DNA from: Curtobacterium sp. HSID17257 | GTDB taxonomy: Bacteria; Actinomycetota; Actinomycetes; Actinomycetales; Microbacteriaceae | Assembly: GCF_003989515.1 (NCBI RefSeq) | Contig: NZ_RBLU01000029.1 | Coordinates: 1-34,773, forward strand | Length of the DNA stretch: 34,773 nucleotides | Direction of reading: 5' to 3' | Shown: positions 7,505 through 14,816 of the stretch, one piece after another | Position numbering within the stretch: position 1 is the first letter of the stretch | How the letters are laid out: each line of letters opens with the position of its first letter | Notes under the pieces: generated by a model | Database searches by the model: none | Told to the model about the DNA's origin: nothing | Seen by the model: the letters and a program-made list of their open reading frames with translations, nothing else | Made by a program: the position numbers and the translations under genes

Positions 7505-8530
7505 TCACGTCCCGTCCCGGAGCTCCTCGACCAACGATCGGACCACGTCCGCGACCAGGTCGGGCCGCTCGGTGGGGACCATGTGTCCGCTGCCGCCGGC
7601 GACCACGAGGGTGCTGTCCGACGACAGGTGCAGCATGCGGCGCTGGCCGTCCTGCCAGATGTCCTCGAGGCGTGGTCCCGTCGCGGCGTCGATGCCGGCG
7701 GCGGCGTAGTCCTGCGGCACGGCTCGGGCGATCACCCGGACGGGGAGGGTGCCGAGGTCCTGGTTGCGGAGTGCCCGTTCCGTCGGCGCGATGTGGTCCG
7801 CCTCGGCCTGCTTCGTCGCGAAGTAGGTGGGCGACGCGGTGACGTCGAGGAACTCGCGACGGCCTGCCGGCGGAACCATCCCGTCCAGCAGGACTCCTCC
7901 GCCGATCCGCAGGGCGCCGACGGCGTGGAGGGAGCGTCCGACCCACGGTGGGATCGTCCCTGCTCCGGCGCCGTCGGGCAGCAGGTGTGCGGTGCGCCGG
8001 GCGTCGTCCTCGGGACGGGCGTCGACCAGCACGAGACCGGCGACCTCTCCGGGGTGCTCCCGCACGTACTCGCGGACGTAGAGCCCGCCGAGGCTGTGTC
8101 CGACCAGGACGTAGGGCTGCGGTGCGTCGATCGCGTGGAGCGCCGTGCGGAGGTCGTCGACCACCGCGCGGGCCGTCCGCGGTCGGGGCGAGGGTTCGCT
8201 GCGTGCGATGCCGGCGCGGTCGTACGCCACCACGGTCGTCGTCGGAGCGAGCCGGTCCGTGACCGCCTCCCACCCTGATGCCGCTTCACCGCTCCCGGCT
8301 TCGAGGACGACCGTCGGCCCTCCGGTGCCGTGCTGCACCACGTGGAGCAGGCGGCCGCCCATGTCGACCATCCTGCCAGGCACCGGGTGGGACGCGCGGC
8401 CGGCTGCCGCACTGAGGTGCTCGTAGCCGGCACCGAGGAGCGGGACGATGCAGAGGAGGGCGGCGGCCACCGCCAGGGCGGCTCGGCGCCGACGTGGCCT
8501 TCTGGGTACGACTGTGTTCACAAGAGCCAT
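7505..8530 (-). CDS. Membrane-anchored or secreted alpha/beta-fold hydrolase
   Basis: A 341-residue protein. An Arg-rich N-terminus (PRRPRRRR) precedes a hydrophobic segment ALAVAAALLCIVPLLGAGY at about residues 17-35, so it is a signal anchor or uncleaved signal peptide. The hydrolase domain follows: the GTGGPTVVLEAGSG oxyanion region, the nucleophile elbow GHSLGG, and a C-terminal GGSGHMVPTERPD that supplies the catalytic His. The acid is probably in the preceding strand region. The substrate is unknown. The start lacks a Shine-Dalgarno; a TTGACA (8549-8544) and a short palindrome (CGTGT-N2-ACACG, 8542-8553) lie just upstream but are not spaced for a convincing promoter. Transcription arriving from aztD is stopped by the palindrome at 8588-8631. 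Confidence 0.88.
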   Translation of the reverse strand: MALVNTVVPRRPRRRRAALAVAAALLCIVPLLGAGYEHLSAAAGRASHPVPGRMVDMGGRLLHVVQHGTGGPTVVLEAGSGEAASGWEAVTDRLAPTTTVVAYDRAGIARSEPSPRPRTARAVVDDLRTALHAIDAPQPYVLVGHSLGGLYVREYVREHPGEVAGLVLVDARPEDDARRTAHLLPDGAGAGTIPPWVGRSLHAVGALRIGGGVLLDGMVPPAGRREFLDVTASPTYFATKQAEADHIAPTERALRNQDLGTLPVRVIARAVPQDYAAAGIDAATGPRLEDIWQDGQRRMLHLSSDSTLVVAGGSGHMVPTERPDLVADVVRSLVEELRDGT

Positions 8531-8587
8531 GGTAGTACAAACGTGTCAACACGATCGGGTGGCGCCGTACGCGAGCCGCGCACGCGA

Positions 8588-8631
8588 CGGACGGGAGGCG
8601 CGGTACCAGCTGGTACCGCGCCTCCCGTCCG
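8588..8631. terminator. Perfect 44-bp palindrome, probable aztD terminator (copy 3 of 6)
   Basis: 22-base arms meet at a central AGCT. The outer arm is CGGACGGGAGG and the inner arm CGCGGTACCAG. It begins 20 bases past the aztD stop at 8652 on the minus strand. Confidence 0.7.
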
Positions 8632-8651
8632 ACAGGTGGTGCCGTCGTCGG

Positions 8652-9836
8652 TCAGGCGACCGCGATCTCGTTCGGGACGCCCGGCAGCTCGTCGCTCGAC
8701 GCGACGACCTTGCCGGTGGTGAGGTCGACCGCGTGGATCTTCCGCTCCGCAGGGTCGGTCACGTACGCGACGTCACCGGAGACCTTCAGTGCGGGGTGGG
8801 CGTCCTGCCACTCGGCCGGGCCCTCCCAGCCGTCGATGACGTCGAACGTGTCGATCGGCTCGCCGGTCTCGACGTCGAACGTGTGCAGGGCGCCGTCCGA
8901 GCCGAGGATCACGGCCTCGTCGGCGGGGCCGCGCGCGATGTCGCGGAAGGTGAAGCCGACGCCCTCGGGCATGTCGGCGACGCGGTACTCGCCCGACGCG
9001 GCGTCGATGAGCGCGACCTGGTCGAGCAGGTAGCCCTCGCTGTCCGGGTCGTCGTTGTAGTCGCCCACCGCGATCGAGCTCGTCTCGGTGGTGAACAGGT
9101 TGCCCGTGCGGCCGTACTCGGTCGGGGCGTCGATCTTCGTGAACGCACCGTCCTGGTAGACCAGGGCGCCGTCCGTGCAGCCGAAGACGGCGACCTCGTC
9201 CTTGACCGCGCCCTCACCGTGCACGCTCGGGCAGTCCTCGGAGCGGGTGAGCTCCTTGCCGTCCTCGTCGAGGGCGCGGACGCCGGAGCGCGACTCCTCG
9301 GTGCCGATCGTGGTGAGGAGCGTGCCGTCCTCGAGCACGATCGCGACGCCGTGGTGGGCGGCCTCGGACTCCGTCGTCTCGACCTCGGGCAGTGCGGCGC
9401 CGTCGAGGTCGTCGTGCTCGAAGACCGTGACGTCGCCGGTGCCGTCGGCGAAGAGCGCGGTCGTGTCGCCGTGCACGACCGCGTGACCGCCGGTGTCGGC
9501 CGGGAAGACCGCATCGGTCAGGGCCGGGTCGGCGGCGGTGTCGAGGACCTGGAAGCCCTCGGGCACGGTGACGAGGACGTGGCGGCCGTCGCCGGCGGGG
9601 TTCACGCGGGTGAAGCCGTCGATCGCGTCGTCGGCCACGACCCGCAGGTCCTGGTCGAGGGTCAGCAGGCCGCCGTCGTAGGTGAGGACGATGCGGTCGC
9701 CCTCGGCGGCGGCCGCCTTCGCGGTGCGGGTGCCCTCGGCCTCCGCGTCGGCGGGCGTGGTCGAGCAGCCGGTGAGGACGAGGGCTGCGGCGCCGAGCAG
9801 GGCTGCGGGCGCGAGCGTGGTGCGCAGGGATGTCAT
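8652..9836 (-). CDS. aztD: Zinc metallochaperone AztD (second copy, with its own promoter)
   Basis: A 394-residue lipoprotein: n-region MTSLRTTLAP, hydrophobic core, lipobox LTGC (Cys about residue 23). The rest is beta-propeller-like sequence. It contains DTGGHAVVHGD, the HH pair in EAAHHGVAIVLEDG, and EDCPSVHGEG followed by VFGCTDGALV (a probable disulfide pair), all AztD-like. AztD delivers zinc to the binding protein AztC outside the membrane. The open frame extends to an ATG overlapping the aztC stop, but the later ATG is chosen because TACAGT lies seven bases upstream with a Zur-like box in the promoter spacer. It retains His residues that the paralogue at 10765-11994 lacks, so it is the better candidate for the functional chaperone. 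Confidence 0.85.
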   Translation of the reverse strand: MTSLRTTLAPAALLGAAALVLTGCSTTPADAEAEGTRTAKAAAAEGDRIVLTYDGGLLTLDQDLRVVADDAIDGFTRVNPAGDGRHVLVTVPEGFQVLDTAADPALTDAVFPADTGGHAVVHGDTTALFADGTGDVTVFEHDDLDGAALPEVETTESEAAHHGVAIVLEDGTLLTTIGTEESRSGVRALDEDGKELTRSEDCPSVHGEGAVKDEVAVFGCTDGALVYQDGAFTKIDAPTEYGRTGNLFTTETSSIAVGDYNDDPDSEGYLLDQVALIDAASGEYRVADMPEGVGFTFRDIARGPADEAVILGSDGALHTFDVETGEPIDTFDVIDGWEGPAEWQDAHPALKVSGDVAYVTDPAERKIHAVDLTTGKVVASSDELPGVPNEIAVA

Positions 9837-9843
9837 GACGTTC

Positions 9844-9872
9844 ACTGTACTGATTCTCATTCTCATTACGAA
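9844..9872 (-). promoter_or_regulatory. aztD promoter with Zur-box-like site
   Basis: On the minus strand, a -35-like TTCGTA (9872-9867) and a -10-like TACAGT (9849-9844) are 17 bases apart. The spacer holds TGAGAATGAGAATCA (9865-9851), which has TGA/TCA ends as in actinobacterial Zur boxes. It matches 10 of 15 bases of the site in the aztA/aztB gap. The regulator gene is not in the window. Confidence 0.5.
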
Positions 9873-10765
9873 ACCGACAGGCCCGCGACGATCGCATCCG
9901 TGTTGGACCGCATCATCCCCAGGTAGGTCGACGCCGGGCCCTGGTCGGTCAGGGACTCGGTGGCCAGGGAACGGATCTCCACGTGCACGTCGACCTCGTC
10001 GGCGAGCACCTCGGCCAGGCGGGCGGGTTGGGAGAGGTCGGCGAAGATCGTCGGCACCCCGGCCTCGTCGATCGCCGCAGCGAGGTCGCGCAGGTCGGCG
10101 GCGCTCGGGGACGCCAGGGTCGTCCCGCTCGGGATGACGGCGCCGACGACCCGGAAGTCGTACCGGTCCGCCAGGTACCCGAACACGTGGTGGTTCGTCA
10201 CGAGGGCCCGGCGCTCGTCAGGGATGCCTGCGAACGCCTCGGACATCTCGGTGTCGAGCGTGGTCAGCTCGTCGAGGTACGCGTCGGTCCCGCTCGGCTC
10301 GATGCCGTTCGCACGCAGGGCGTCGTCCAGGGCCTCGACGACGTCGACCATGCGCGCGGGATCGGTCCAGAGGTGTGGGTCGGGGCCGCTGTCGTCCTCC
10401 GTCGTCCACTCGAGTGCGTCGACGTGCTCGCCGGCCGTGAACACCGGGACGCCGTCCGACGCTGCGGCCTCGACGTGCCGGGCGACGCCCTCCTCGAGCC
10501 CGAGCCCGTTCTCGACGACGAGGTCGGCGCTCCGGAGTCGGGCGGCCTCCTGTGCGGAGACCTCGAACGAGTGCGGGTCGGCGCCCGGCGGCATGAGGAC
10601 CATCACGTCGGCAGTGTCCCCGACCACCTCGGTGACGACGTCGCCGAGGATGTTCGTCGTCACCGCGACGACCGGGCGGTCCGACCCGGCGGAGGAACAC
10701 CCCGCCGTGGTCCCGACGAGCCCTGCGGCGAGGGCCAGTGCGATCCCGAGCCGCGCCGGGCGCAT
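9866..10765 (-). CDS. aztC: Zinc ABC transporter substrate-binding lipoprotein AztC
   Basis: A 299-residue ZnuA/cluster A-I binding protein, lipid-anchored (core ALALAAGLVGTTAGC, lipobox Cys23). Likely zinc ligands are His65 in GADPHSFE, a His in PDPHLWTDP, a His in TNHHVFGYL, and an acidic residue in the C-terminal lobe (TIFADLSQP). There is no His-rich loop of the ZnuA kind, in keeping with an AztC that receives zinc from AztD. The start ATG overlaps the TGA of the aztD-like gene by one base, so translation is coupled. The stop TAA overlaps a possible upstream start of aztD. Function is high-affinity zinc capture for AztB/AztA. Confidence 0.9.
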   Translation of the reverse strand: MRPARLGIALALAAGLVGTTAGCSSAGSDRPVVAVTTNILGDVVTEVVGDTADVMVLMPPGADPHSFEVSAQEAARLRSADLVVENGLGLEEGVARHVEAAASDGVPVFTAGEHVDALEWTTEDDSGPDPHLWTDPARMVDVVEALDDALRANGIEPSGTDAYLDELTTLDTEMSEAFAGIPDERRALVTNHHVFGYLADRYDFRVVGAVIPSGTTLASPSAADLRDLAAAIDEAGVPTIFADLSQPARLAEVLADEVDVHVEIRSLATESLTDQGPASTYLGMMRSNTDAIVAGLSVS

Positions 10766-11994
10766 CACAGTCCGACCTCGGCGAACGCGACGGGTGCTGC
10801 GGGCAGGTCGATCGACCGCGCGACGCGGGCACCGTCCGCGAAGTCGATCTCGTGCACCTGCTGCCCGGAGGCATCGGCGACGTAGGCCCGCTGGGCGTCG
10901 AGCTGCAGCAGCGCCTGCTCGTCGGGGTCGAGCAGCGCGTCGGTCGTGGCGACCGCTCCCGTCGATGCGGTGATCACCACCACGCGTCCCTGGTCGTCGA
11001 TGCCGACGACGTGCTCGTCCTCGTCGTCGACGGCCGTCACGGCGCGCAGGGGGCGCTCGGTCTCCACCAGCCGCCAGCTGCCCTCGCGGCTGTCGAGCAG
11101 CCAGGCACCGCGGTCCCCGGCGAGCCCGGCGACCGTCGGGCGGCCCGACCGGGCGGAGAACGCCGTCGGCTGCTCGGCTCCGTCGGGCAGTGCGACAGCG
11201 GTGGTGTCGCCGGTCTCGCTGACCACGACCGCGCCGTCCGCGCAGCCGACCACGGCACCGGCACGGGTGACGATGCCGCCCGCCGGGTCGGGGCACGCGG
11301 CCTCGGTACCGGTCGACTCACCGTCGGCGTCGAGCACACGGACGCCGTCGGCGGTGCCGGCGACGAGCTGCTCGCCGAACGGCAGCAGCACGGTGGCGTC
11401 GATCCGCGCGGTCTCCTCCACGTCGCCCTGTCCGAGTGCCGCGCGGTCGAGGACCACGCCCTCGCCGCGCTCCGGCCAGGTGATCGTCGTCATCGTCTCC
11501 GACGAGTGCACCTCGACCGGCCCGCCGCCGTCGATCGAGCCCACCACGCGCGGTTCGGCTGCGTAGTAGTGCGTGTGGTCGCCGTGGTCGACGGTCCACG
11601 AACCGCCGTCGACGATCGTGGTGCGGTCCTGCGTGCTGCTGACGAGGAACCGTCCGTCGGTCGCGGAGTGCTCCGGCCCGTCGACGTCGTCGAGTGCGGT
11701 GGTCCCACCGCTCAGCAGGTCGTGCACCGTCGTCGCGCCGGTGGCGGACACGGCCAGGAGGCGCACCTGCGGCTCCTGCGCTTCGCTCGCCCCCTCGACG
11801 TAGCCGTGGGGCTTCGCGGTGGCGGTCGTGTCGTCGGCCGCCGGCTCGGTGGTGTCCCCGGTCGAGCAGGCGGTCAGGCCGAGCGCGAGGCCGGCGGTCA
11901 CGGCTGCGGTGGTCAGGCGTCGCGCCGCCGCGCGACGCTTCGTGGTGGTCGTGGTGGTCGTGGTGGTCGTGGTGGTCGTGGTGGGGTTCGTCAT
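10765..11994 (-). CDS. AztD-like lipoprotein with poly-threonine N-terminus (first copy)
   Basis: A 409-residue predicted lipoprotein. After MTNP come 14 consecutive Thr residues, then KRRAAARR, a hydrophobic core and the lipobox LTAC. The beta-propeller body is paralogous to the aztD at 8652: both have a Cys...GC(T/A)DGA(L/V)V block (here AACPDPAGG, then VVGCADGAVV). It has DHGDHTHYY near the N-terminus but lacks the counterparts of the CPSVHGEG and EAAHHG histidines. It may therefore bind zinc differently or have another role. It sits between aztB and aztC with an ATGA overlap to aztB and a one-base overlap to aztC, so it is made with the transporter. The Thr tract is coded by a 9-bp tandem repeat and may vary in length between strains. 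Confidence 0.8.
   Translation of the reverse strand: MTNPTTTTTTTTTTTTTTKRRAAARRLTTAAVTAGLALGLTACSTGDTTEPAADDTTATAKPHGYVEGASEAQEPQVRLLAVSATGATTVHDLLSGGTTALDDVDGPEHSATDGRFLVSSTQDRTTIVDGGSWTVDHGDHTHYYAAEPRVVGSIDGGGPVEVHSSETMTTITWPERGEGVVLDRAALGQGDVEETARIDATVLLPFGEQLVAGTADGVRVLDADGESTGTEAACPDPAGGIVTRAGAVVGCADGAVVVSETGDTTAVALPDGAEQPTAFSARSGRPTVAGLAGDRGAWLLDSREGSWRLVETERPLRAVTAVDDEDEHVVGIDDQGRVVVITASTGAVATTDALLDPDEQALLQLDAQRAYVADASGQQVHEIDFADGARVARSIDLPAAPVAFAEVGL
11941..11984. repeat. 9-bp tandem repeat coding for poly-threonine
   Basis: Four perfect copies of CGTGGTGGT plus eight bases of a fifth (plus-strand reading). It lies inside the start of the aztD-like lipoprotein and encodes the 14-Thr run. 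The unit is in frame, so slippage would change length by three Thr without a frameshift. Confidence 0.9.
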
Positions 11995-12866
11995 GCTCCC
12001 TCTCGTGGTGCTGGTGCTGGTGCTGGTGTGGTCGTGGTCGTTCGCCGTCCCCGGAGCGGCACGAGGGCGGCGAGGCCACGGGAGACGACGACCCCCGCGA
12101 CGGCGACGGCTGCGATGCTCGCTCCTGCGGCGGTCCCGGCGTGCCAGGAGACGAGCAGGCCGGTGGTGACGGCGGCACTGCCGATCACGGCGGCGAGGAG
12201 CATGGTCGAGCCGACCTGCCGGGTCCACGCCCGGGCCGCGGCGGCGGGGGCGAGCAGGAGCCCGACGACCAGGAGCGTCCCGACGGCCCGGTAGGAGGCG
12301 ACGACGGCGAGGGTCACGAGCCCGACGAGCACGACCTCGGCCAGTCGGGGGCGGAGGCCGAGCGTCGCGGCCTTCCGGGCGTCGAACGCGGCGGCGGTGA
12401 AGGGCCGGTGGAAGACCGCGGCGAGCGCGAGGGCGAGGGCGACGGCGACCGTGAGCCCGACGAGGTCGCTCCGGGTCACGGCGAGGACGTCCCCGAACAG
12501 GATCGCGGTGATGTCGGTCGCGAAGGACCGGGACGACGACACGATGATGACCCCGAGGGCGAGCATGCCGACGAACAGCAGCCCGATCGAGGTGTCGTAC
12601 GACAACCGGGCGCGACGGCGGAGTGCTCCGACGCCGACGACCATGACGCCCGCGCTGACCGCGGCGCCGAGCACGGCAGGGATCCCGGTGAGCGTGGCGA
12701 CCGCGACGCCGGGGAGCATGCCGTGCGCGAGCGCCTCGCCGAGGAACGCCATGCCGCGCACGAGGACCCACGTGCCGACGACCGCGCAGAGCACCGCCGC
12801 CAGGGTGCCGCCGCCGAGGGCGCGCAGCATGAAGTCGACGGAGAACGGGTCGGTCAGCCAGGTCAC
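11991..12866 (-). CDS. aztB: Zinc ABC transporter permease AztB
   Basis: A 291-residue ZnuB-type (ABC-3 family) permease with about eight hydrophobic segments, among them LRALGGGTLAAVLCAVVGTWVLV and VGTLLVVGLLLAPAAAARAW. The family signatures GMAFLGEALAHGMLPGVA and the LLLAPAAAAR stretch are present. The GTG start giving MTWLTDPFSVDFML is preferred over longer options: the longer sequence runs through the promoter, and TAGCGT lies eight bases upstream as for a leaderless transcript. The C-terminus is an odd TTTTTPAPAPAP tail encoded by a 6-bp repeat. It heads the aztB, aztD-like, aztC operon. The matching ATPase, AztA, is encoded divergently. Confidence 0.9.
   Translation of the reverse strand: MTWLTDPFSVDFMLRALGGGTLAAVLCAVVGTWVLVRGMAFLGEALAHGMLPGVAVATLTGIPAVLGAAVSAGVMVVGVGALRRRARLSYDTSIGLLFVGMLALGVIIVSSSRSFATDITAILFGDVLAVTRSDLVGLTVAVALALALAAVFHRPFTAAAFDARKAATLGLRPRLAEVVLVGLVTLAVVASYRAVGTLLVVGLLLAPAAAARAWTRQVGSTMLLAAVIGSAAVTTGLLVSWHAGTAAGASIAAVAVAGVVVSRGLAALVPLRGRRTTTTTPAPAPAPREGA
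12007..12028. repeat. 6-bp tandem repeat in the aztB tail
   Basis: GGTGCT repeated three times plus four bases (plus-strand reading). It encodes the Pro-Ala repeat at the AztB C-terminus. It lies 23 bases from the 9-bp repeat of the overlapping downstream gene. Confidence 0.8.
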
Positions 12867-12874
12867 GCTGGGAG

Positions 12875-12910
12875 ACGCTACATGAAAACGACTATCGATA
12901 CTGATAGCGT
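12875..12910. promoter_or_regulatory. Divergent aztA/aztB promoters with Zur-box-like operator
   Basis: Mirror-image TAGCGT hexamers face outward: 12905-12910 for aztA (six bases before its GTG) and 12880-12875 for aztB (eight bases before its GTG). Between them TGAAAACGACTATCG (12883-12897) resembles actinobacterial Zur boxes. An inverted repeat CTATC-N6-GATAG covers 12892-12907. One bound repressor could shut both promoters. Zur is not in the window, so the regulator is inferred. Confidence 0.6.
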
Positions 12911-12916
12911 GCACAG

Positions 12917-13543
12917 GTGCTCACCACCGCCGATCCGCGCGCCCTGCAGGTCACCGGTCTCGTCCTCCGCCGGGGCGACCGCACCGTGCTCGACGGGTTC
13001 GACGCGGACTTCCCTGCCGGGGTCGTGACGGCGCTCACCGGACCGAACGGGTCCGGCAAGTCGACGCTGCTCGACGCACTCGCCGGGGTGGTGACCCTGC
13101 GCGGCGGGGCGGTGACGGGCCTCCCGGCCGGTGGTGTCGCCTACGTGACGCAGGCGGTGCCGCCCACCGAGCTCCCGCTCACCGTCCGGTCGACGGTCGC
13201 CATGGGGCGCTGGCGGGGCCGACCGTGGTGGCGCCCGCTCGGGCGCGCCGACCGTGCCGTCGTGAGCGAGCAGCTGGAGCGCATGCGGATCGCGGAGCTC
13301 GCGGACCGGCCGCTCGACGAGCTGTCCGGCGGGCAGCGCCAGCGGGCGTTCGTGGCACTCGGACTCGCGCAACGTGCTCCCGTGCTGCTCGTCGACGAGC
13401 CGACGGCGGGGGTCGACGCGGCGTCCGCCGCCCTCGTGACGGCGGCGCTCGCCGAGGAGGCCGCCGCGGGGGTCGTCGTCGTCCACGCGGCACACGACCC
13501 GGTCGCGATCGCTGCTGCGGACCGCGTGGTGGCGCTGACGTGA
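12917..13543 (+). CDS. aztA: Zinc ABC transporter ATP-binding protein AztA
   Basis: A 208-residue single-domain ABC ATPase, cytosolic, energising AztB. Walker A is GPNGSGKST (about residues 45-53), the signature is LSGGQRQR, Walker B is VLLVDEPTAGVD, and the switch His is in VHAAHDP. It is slightly short for the family. The GTG start follows TAGCGT by six bases with no Shine-Dalgarno, indicating a leaderless mRNA. It faces away from aztB; in many azt operons aztA and aztB are adjacent and co-directional, so this is a rearranged layout. The stop codon touches the first ATCTCAGAA element of the following Fic operon. Confidence 0.92.
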   Translation: MLTTADPRALQVTGLVLRRGDRTVLDGFDADFPAGVVTALTGPNGSGKSTLLDALAGVVTLRGGAVTGLPAGGVAYVTQAVPPTELPLTVRSTVAMGRWRGRPWWRPLGRADRAVVSEQLERMRIAELADRPLDELSGGQRQRAFVALGLAQRAPVLLVDEPTAGVDAASAALVTAALAEEAAAGVVVVHAAHDPVAIAAADRVVALT

Positions 13544-13595
13544 TCTCAGAAGACCGAAGTCATTTTTTCTGAGATGATGGCGTATCTCAGAAAAT
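13543..13595. promoter_or_regulatory. AT-rich promoter/operator region of the Fic operon
   Basis: Three copies of one 9-mer: ATCTCAGAA at 13543-13551, its complement TTCTGAGAT at 13567-13575, and ATCTCAGAA again at 13584-13592 (41 bases from the first). The last two extend to a larger inverted repeat, ATTTTTTCTGAGAT facing ATCTCAGAAAAT. A possible promoter is TTCTGA (13567) - 17 bases - GAAAAT (13590-13595). The sites overlap it, as expected for repression. The first two copies could also form a hairpin behind aztA. Confidence 0.6.
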
Positions 13596-13634
13596 CTGCT
13601 GATGGTGTTCTGACGTCCGTTCGGAGGACTGCAC

Positions 13635-14816
13635 GTGACGACCTGGCCTGCACTCGGTCACGAGGAGCTGGAGTGGACCAGCCGGTACGCCGAAGTCGGC
13701 GTTCGCGCGGCGCGCCGTGCTGCGCTCTCGGAGCGGTACCGAGCGGCAGTCCCGCCGATGATCGCCGCGCTCCCGCTCGTCCTGGATGACGAACTCGGCG
13801 TCCTGGTCGACGAAGCAGCCACAGCGCTCGTCCGGTTCGACGGAGAGCTGGGTGCTCGCGTAGCGCCGTTCTCCTCGCTGCTGCTGCGTTCCGAGGCCGC
13901 AGCGTCGTCGCAGATCGAGCACCTGACGGCGAGTGCGCGCCAGGTGTTCACCGCGGAGATCGGTGCACCGGGGAAACGCAACGCACGGGAGATCGTCTCG
14001 AACACCCGTGCGATGCGCACCGCGGTCGAGTTGTCGGACGCGCTGACGACGGACACCGTCCTCGCGATGCACCGTGTCCTCATGGCAGACGATCCGCACC
14101 ACGAAGCGGGCTGCTTCCGGCAGGAGGCCGTCTGGGTCGGAACGAGTGCCAGGAGTCCGGTGGGAGCGGACTTCGTGGCCCCGGCATGGGGGCGTGTACC
14201 GGCGCTCGTCGAGGACGTGATGAGCTTCGCGCGACGAGTGGACATCCCGAGACTCGCGCAGGTCGCCGTCGCGCACGCGCAGTTCGAGACGGTCCACCCG
14301 TTCACTGACGGCAACGGCCGGACCGGGCGGGCGCTGCTGCAGGCGATGCTCCGCTCGAACGAACTCACGCAGAACGTGACCGTCCCGGTGTCTGCGGGCT
14401 TGCTCACCGACACGGACGGCTACGTCGCAGCACTCACTGCGTACCGACGGGGTGACATCGCGCCGATCATCCGTGGGGTCTGTGACGCGGTCTTCGTCGC
14501 TGTGGCCAACGCGCGCCGACTGGTCGACGACATCGAGGAGATCAGGCGGGGCTGGTCCGGGCGGGTCACGGCGCGCCGGGACTCGGGAGTCTGGAGCGCT
14601 CTGGACGTCGTCGTGCGACAGCCGGTGCTCAACGCCACGGTGCTGGCCGCGGAGATGGGTGTCGAGCCGCGGAACGCCTACCCGCACATCCAGAAGCTGG
14701 TGGAGTCCGGCATCCTGGTGTCGAAGAACGAGTACCGCCACGGCGTGCTCTACCGGAACGACGAGATCCTGCAGGCGCTGGACGCTTTTGCAGCGCGAGC
14801 GGGGAAGCGAGGCTGA
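13635..14816 (+). CDS. Fic-family protein (probable AMP transferase) with C-terminal winged helix
   Basis: A 393-residue protein. A Fic_N-like helical region carries SSQIEH (residues 91-96), which corresponds to the class II inhibitory motif S/T-xxx-E-G/N but has His in the last position. The full active-site motif HPFTDGNGRTGR is at residues 221-232, so the protein should transfer AMP or another nucleotide moiety to a target protein. The C-terminus (about 330-385) looks like a winged helix: NATVLAAEMGVEPRNAYPHIQKLVESGILV, then LYRNDEI. This suggests autoregulation through the repeats just upstream. The GTG start has GGAGG eight bases upstream. The stop overlaps the next gene's ATG by one base. 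Codon choice (GCA, CGA, GTC mixed) is looser than in the flanking genes. Confidence 0.9.
   Translation: MTTWPALGHEELEWTSRYAEVGVRAARRAALSERYRAAVPPMIAALPLVLDDELGVLVDEAATALVRFDGELGARVAPFSSLLLRSEAAASSQIEHLTASARQVFTAEIGAPGKRNAREIVSNTRAMRTAVELSDALTTDTVLAMHRVLMADDPHHEAGCFRQEAVWVGTSARSPVGADFVAPAWGRVPALVEDVMSFARRVDIPRLAQVAVAHAQFETVHPFTDGNGRTGRALLQAMLRSNELTQNVTVPVSAGLLTDTDGYVAALTAYRRGDIAPIIRGVCDAVFVAVANARRLVDDIEEIRRGWSGRVTARRDSGVWSALDVVVRQPVLNATVLAAEMGVEPRNAYPHIQKLVESGILVSKNEYRHGVLYRNDEILQALDAFAARAGKRG

Noticed and set aside
8542-8553. CGTGT-N2-ACACG with an embedded TTGACA as promoter/operator of the 7505-8530 hydrolase
   Set aside because: No -10 hexamer falls at a workable distance before the ATG; kept only as a remark.
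9837-9866. The earlier ATG for aztD overlapping the aztC stop
   Set aside because: The interval holds a -10 hexamer and a Zur-like box spaced for a promoter, and the later ATG gives a normal lipoprotein signal. The earlier start remains possible.
11941-12028. Short tandem repeats considered as a CRISPR array or protein-binding iterons
   Set aside because: Units are 9 and 6 bases with no spacers, and both encode in-frame homopolymeric or Pro-Ala tracts of genuine genes.
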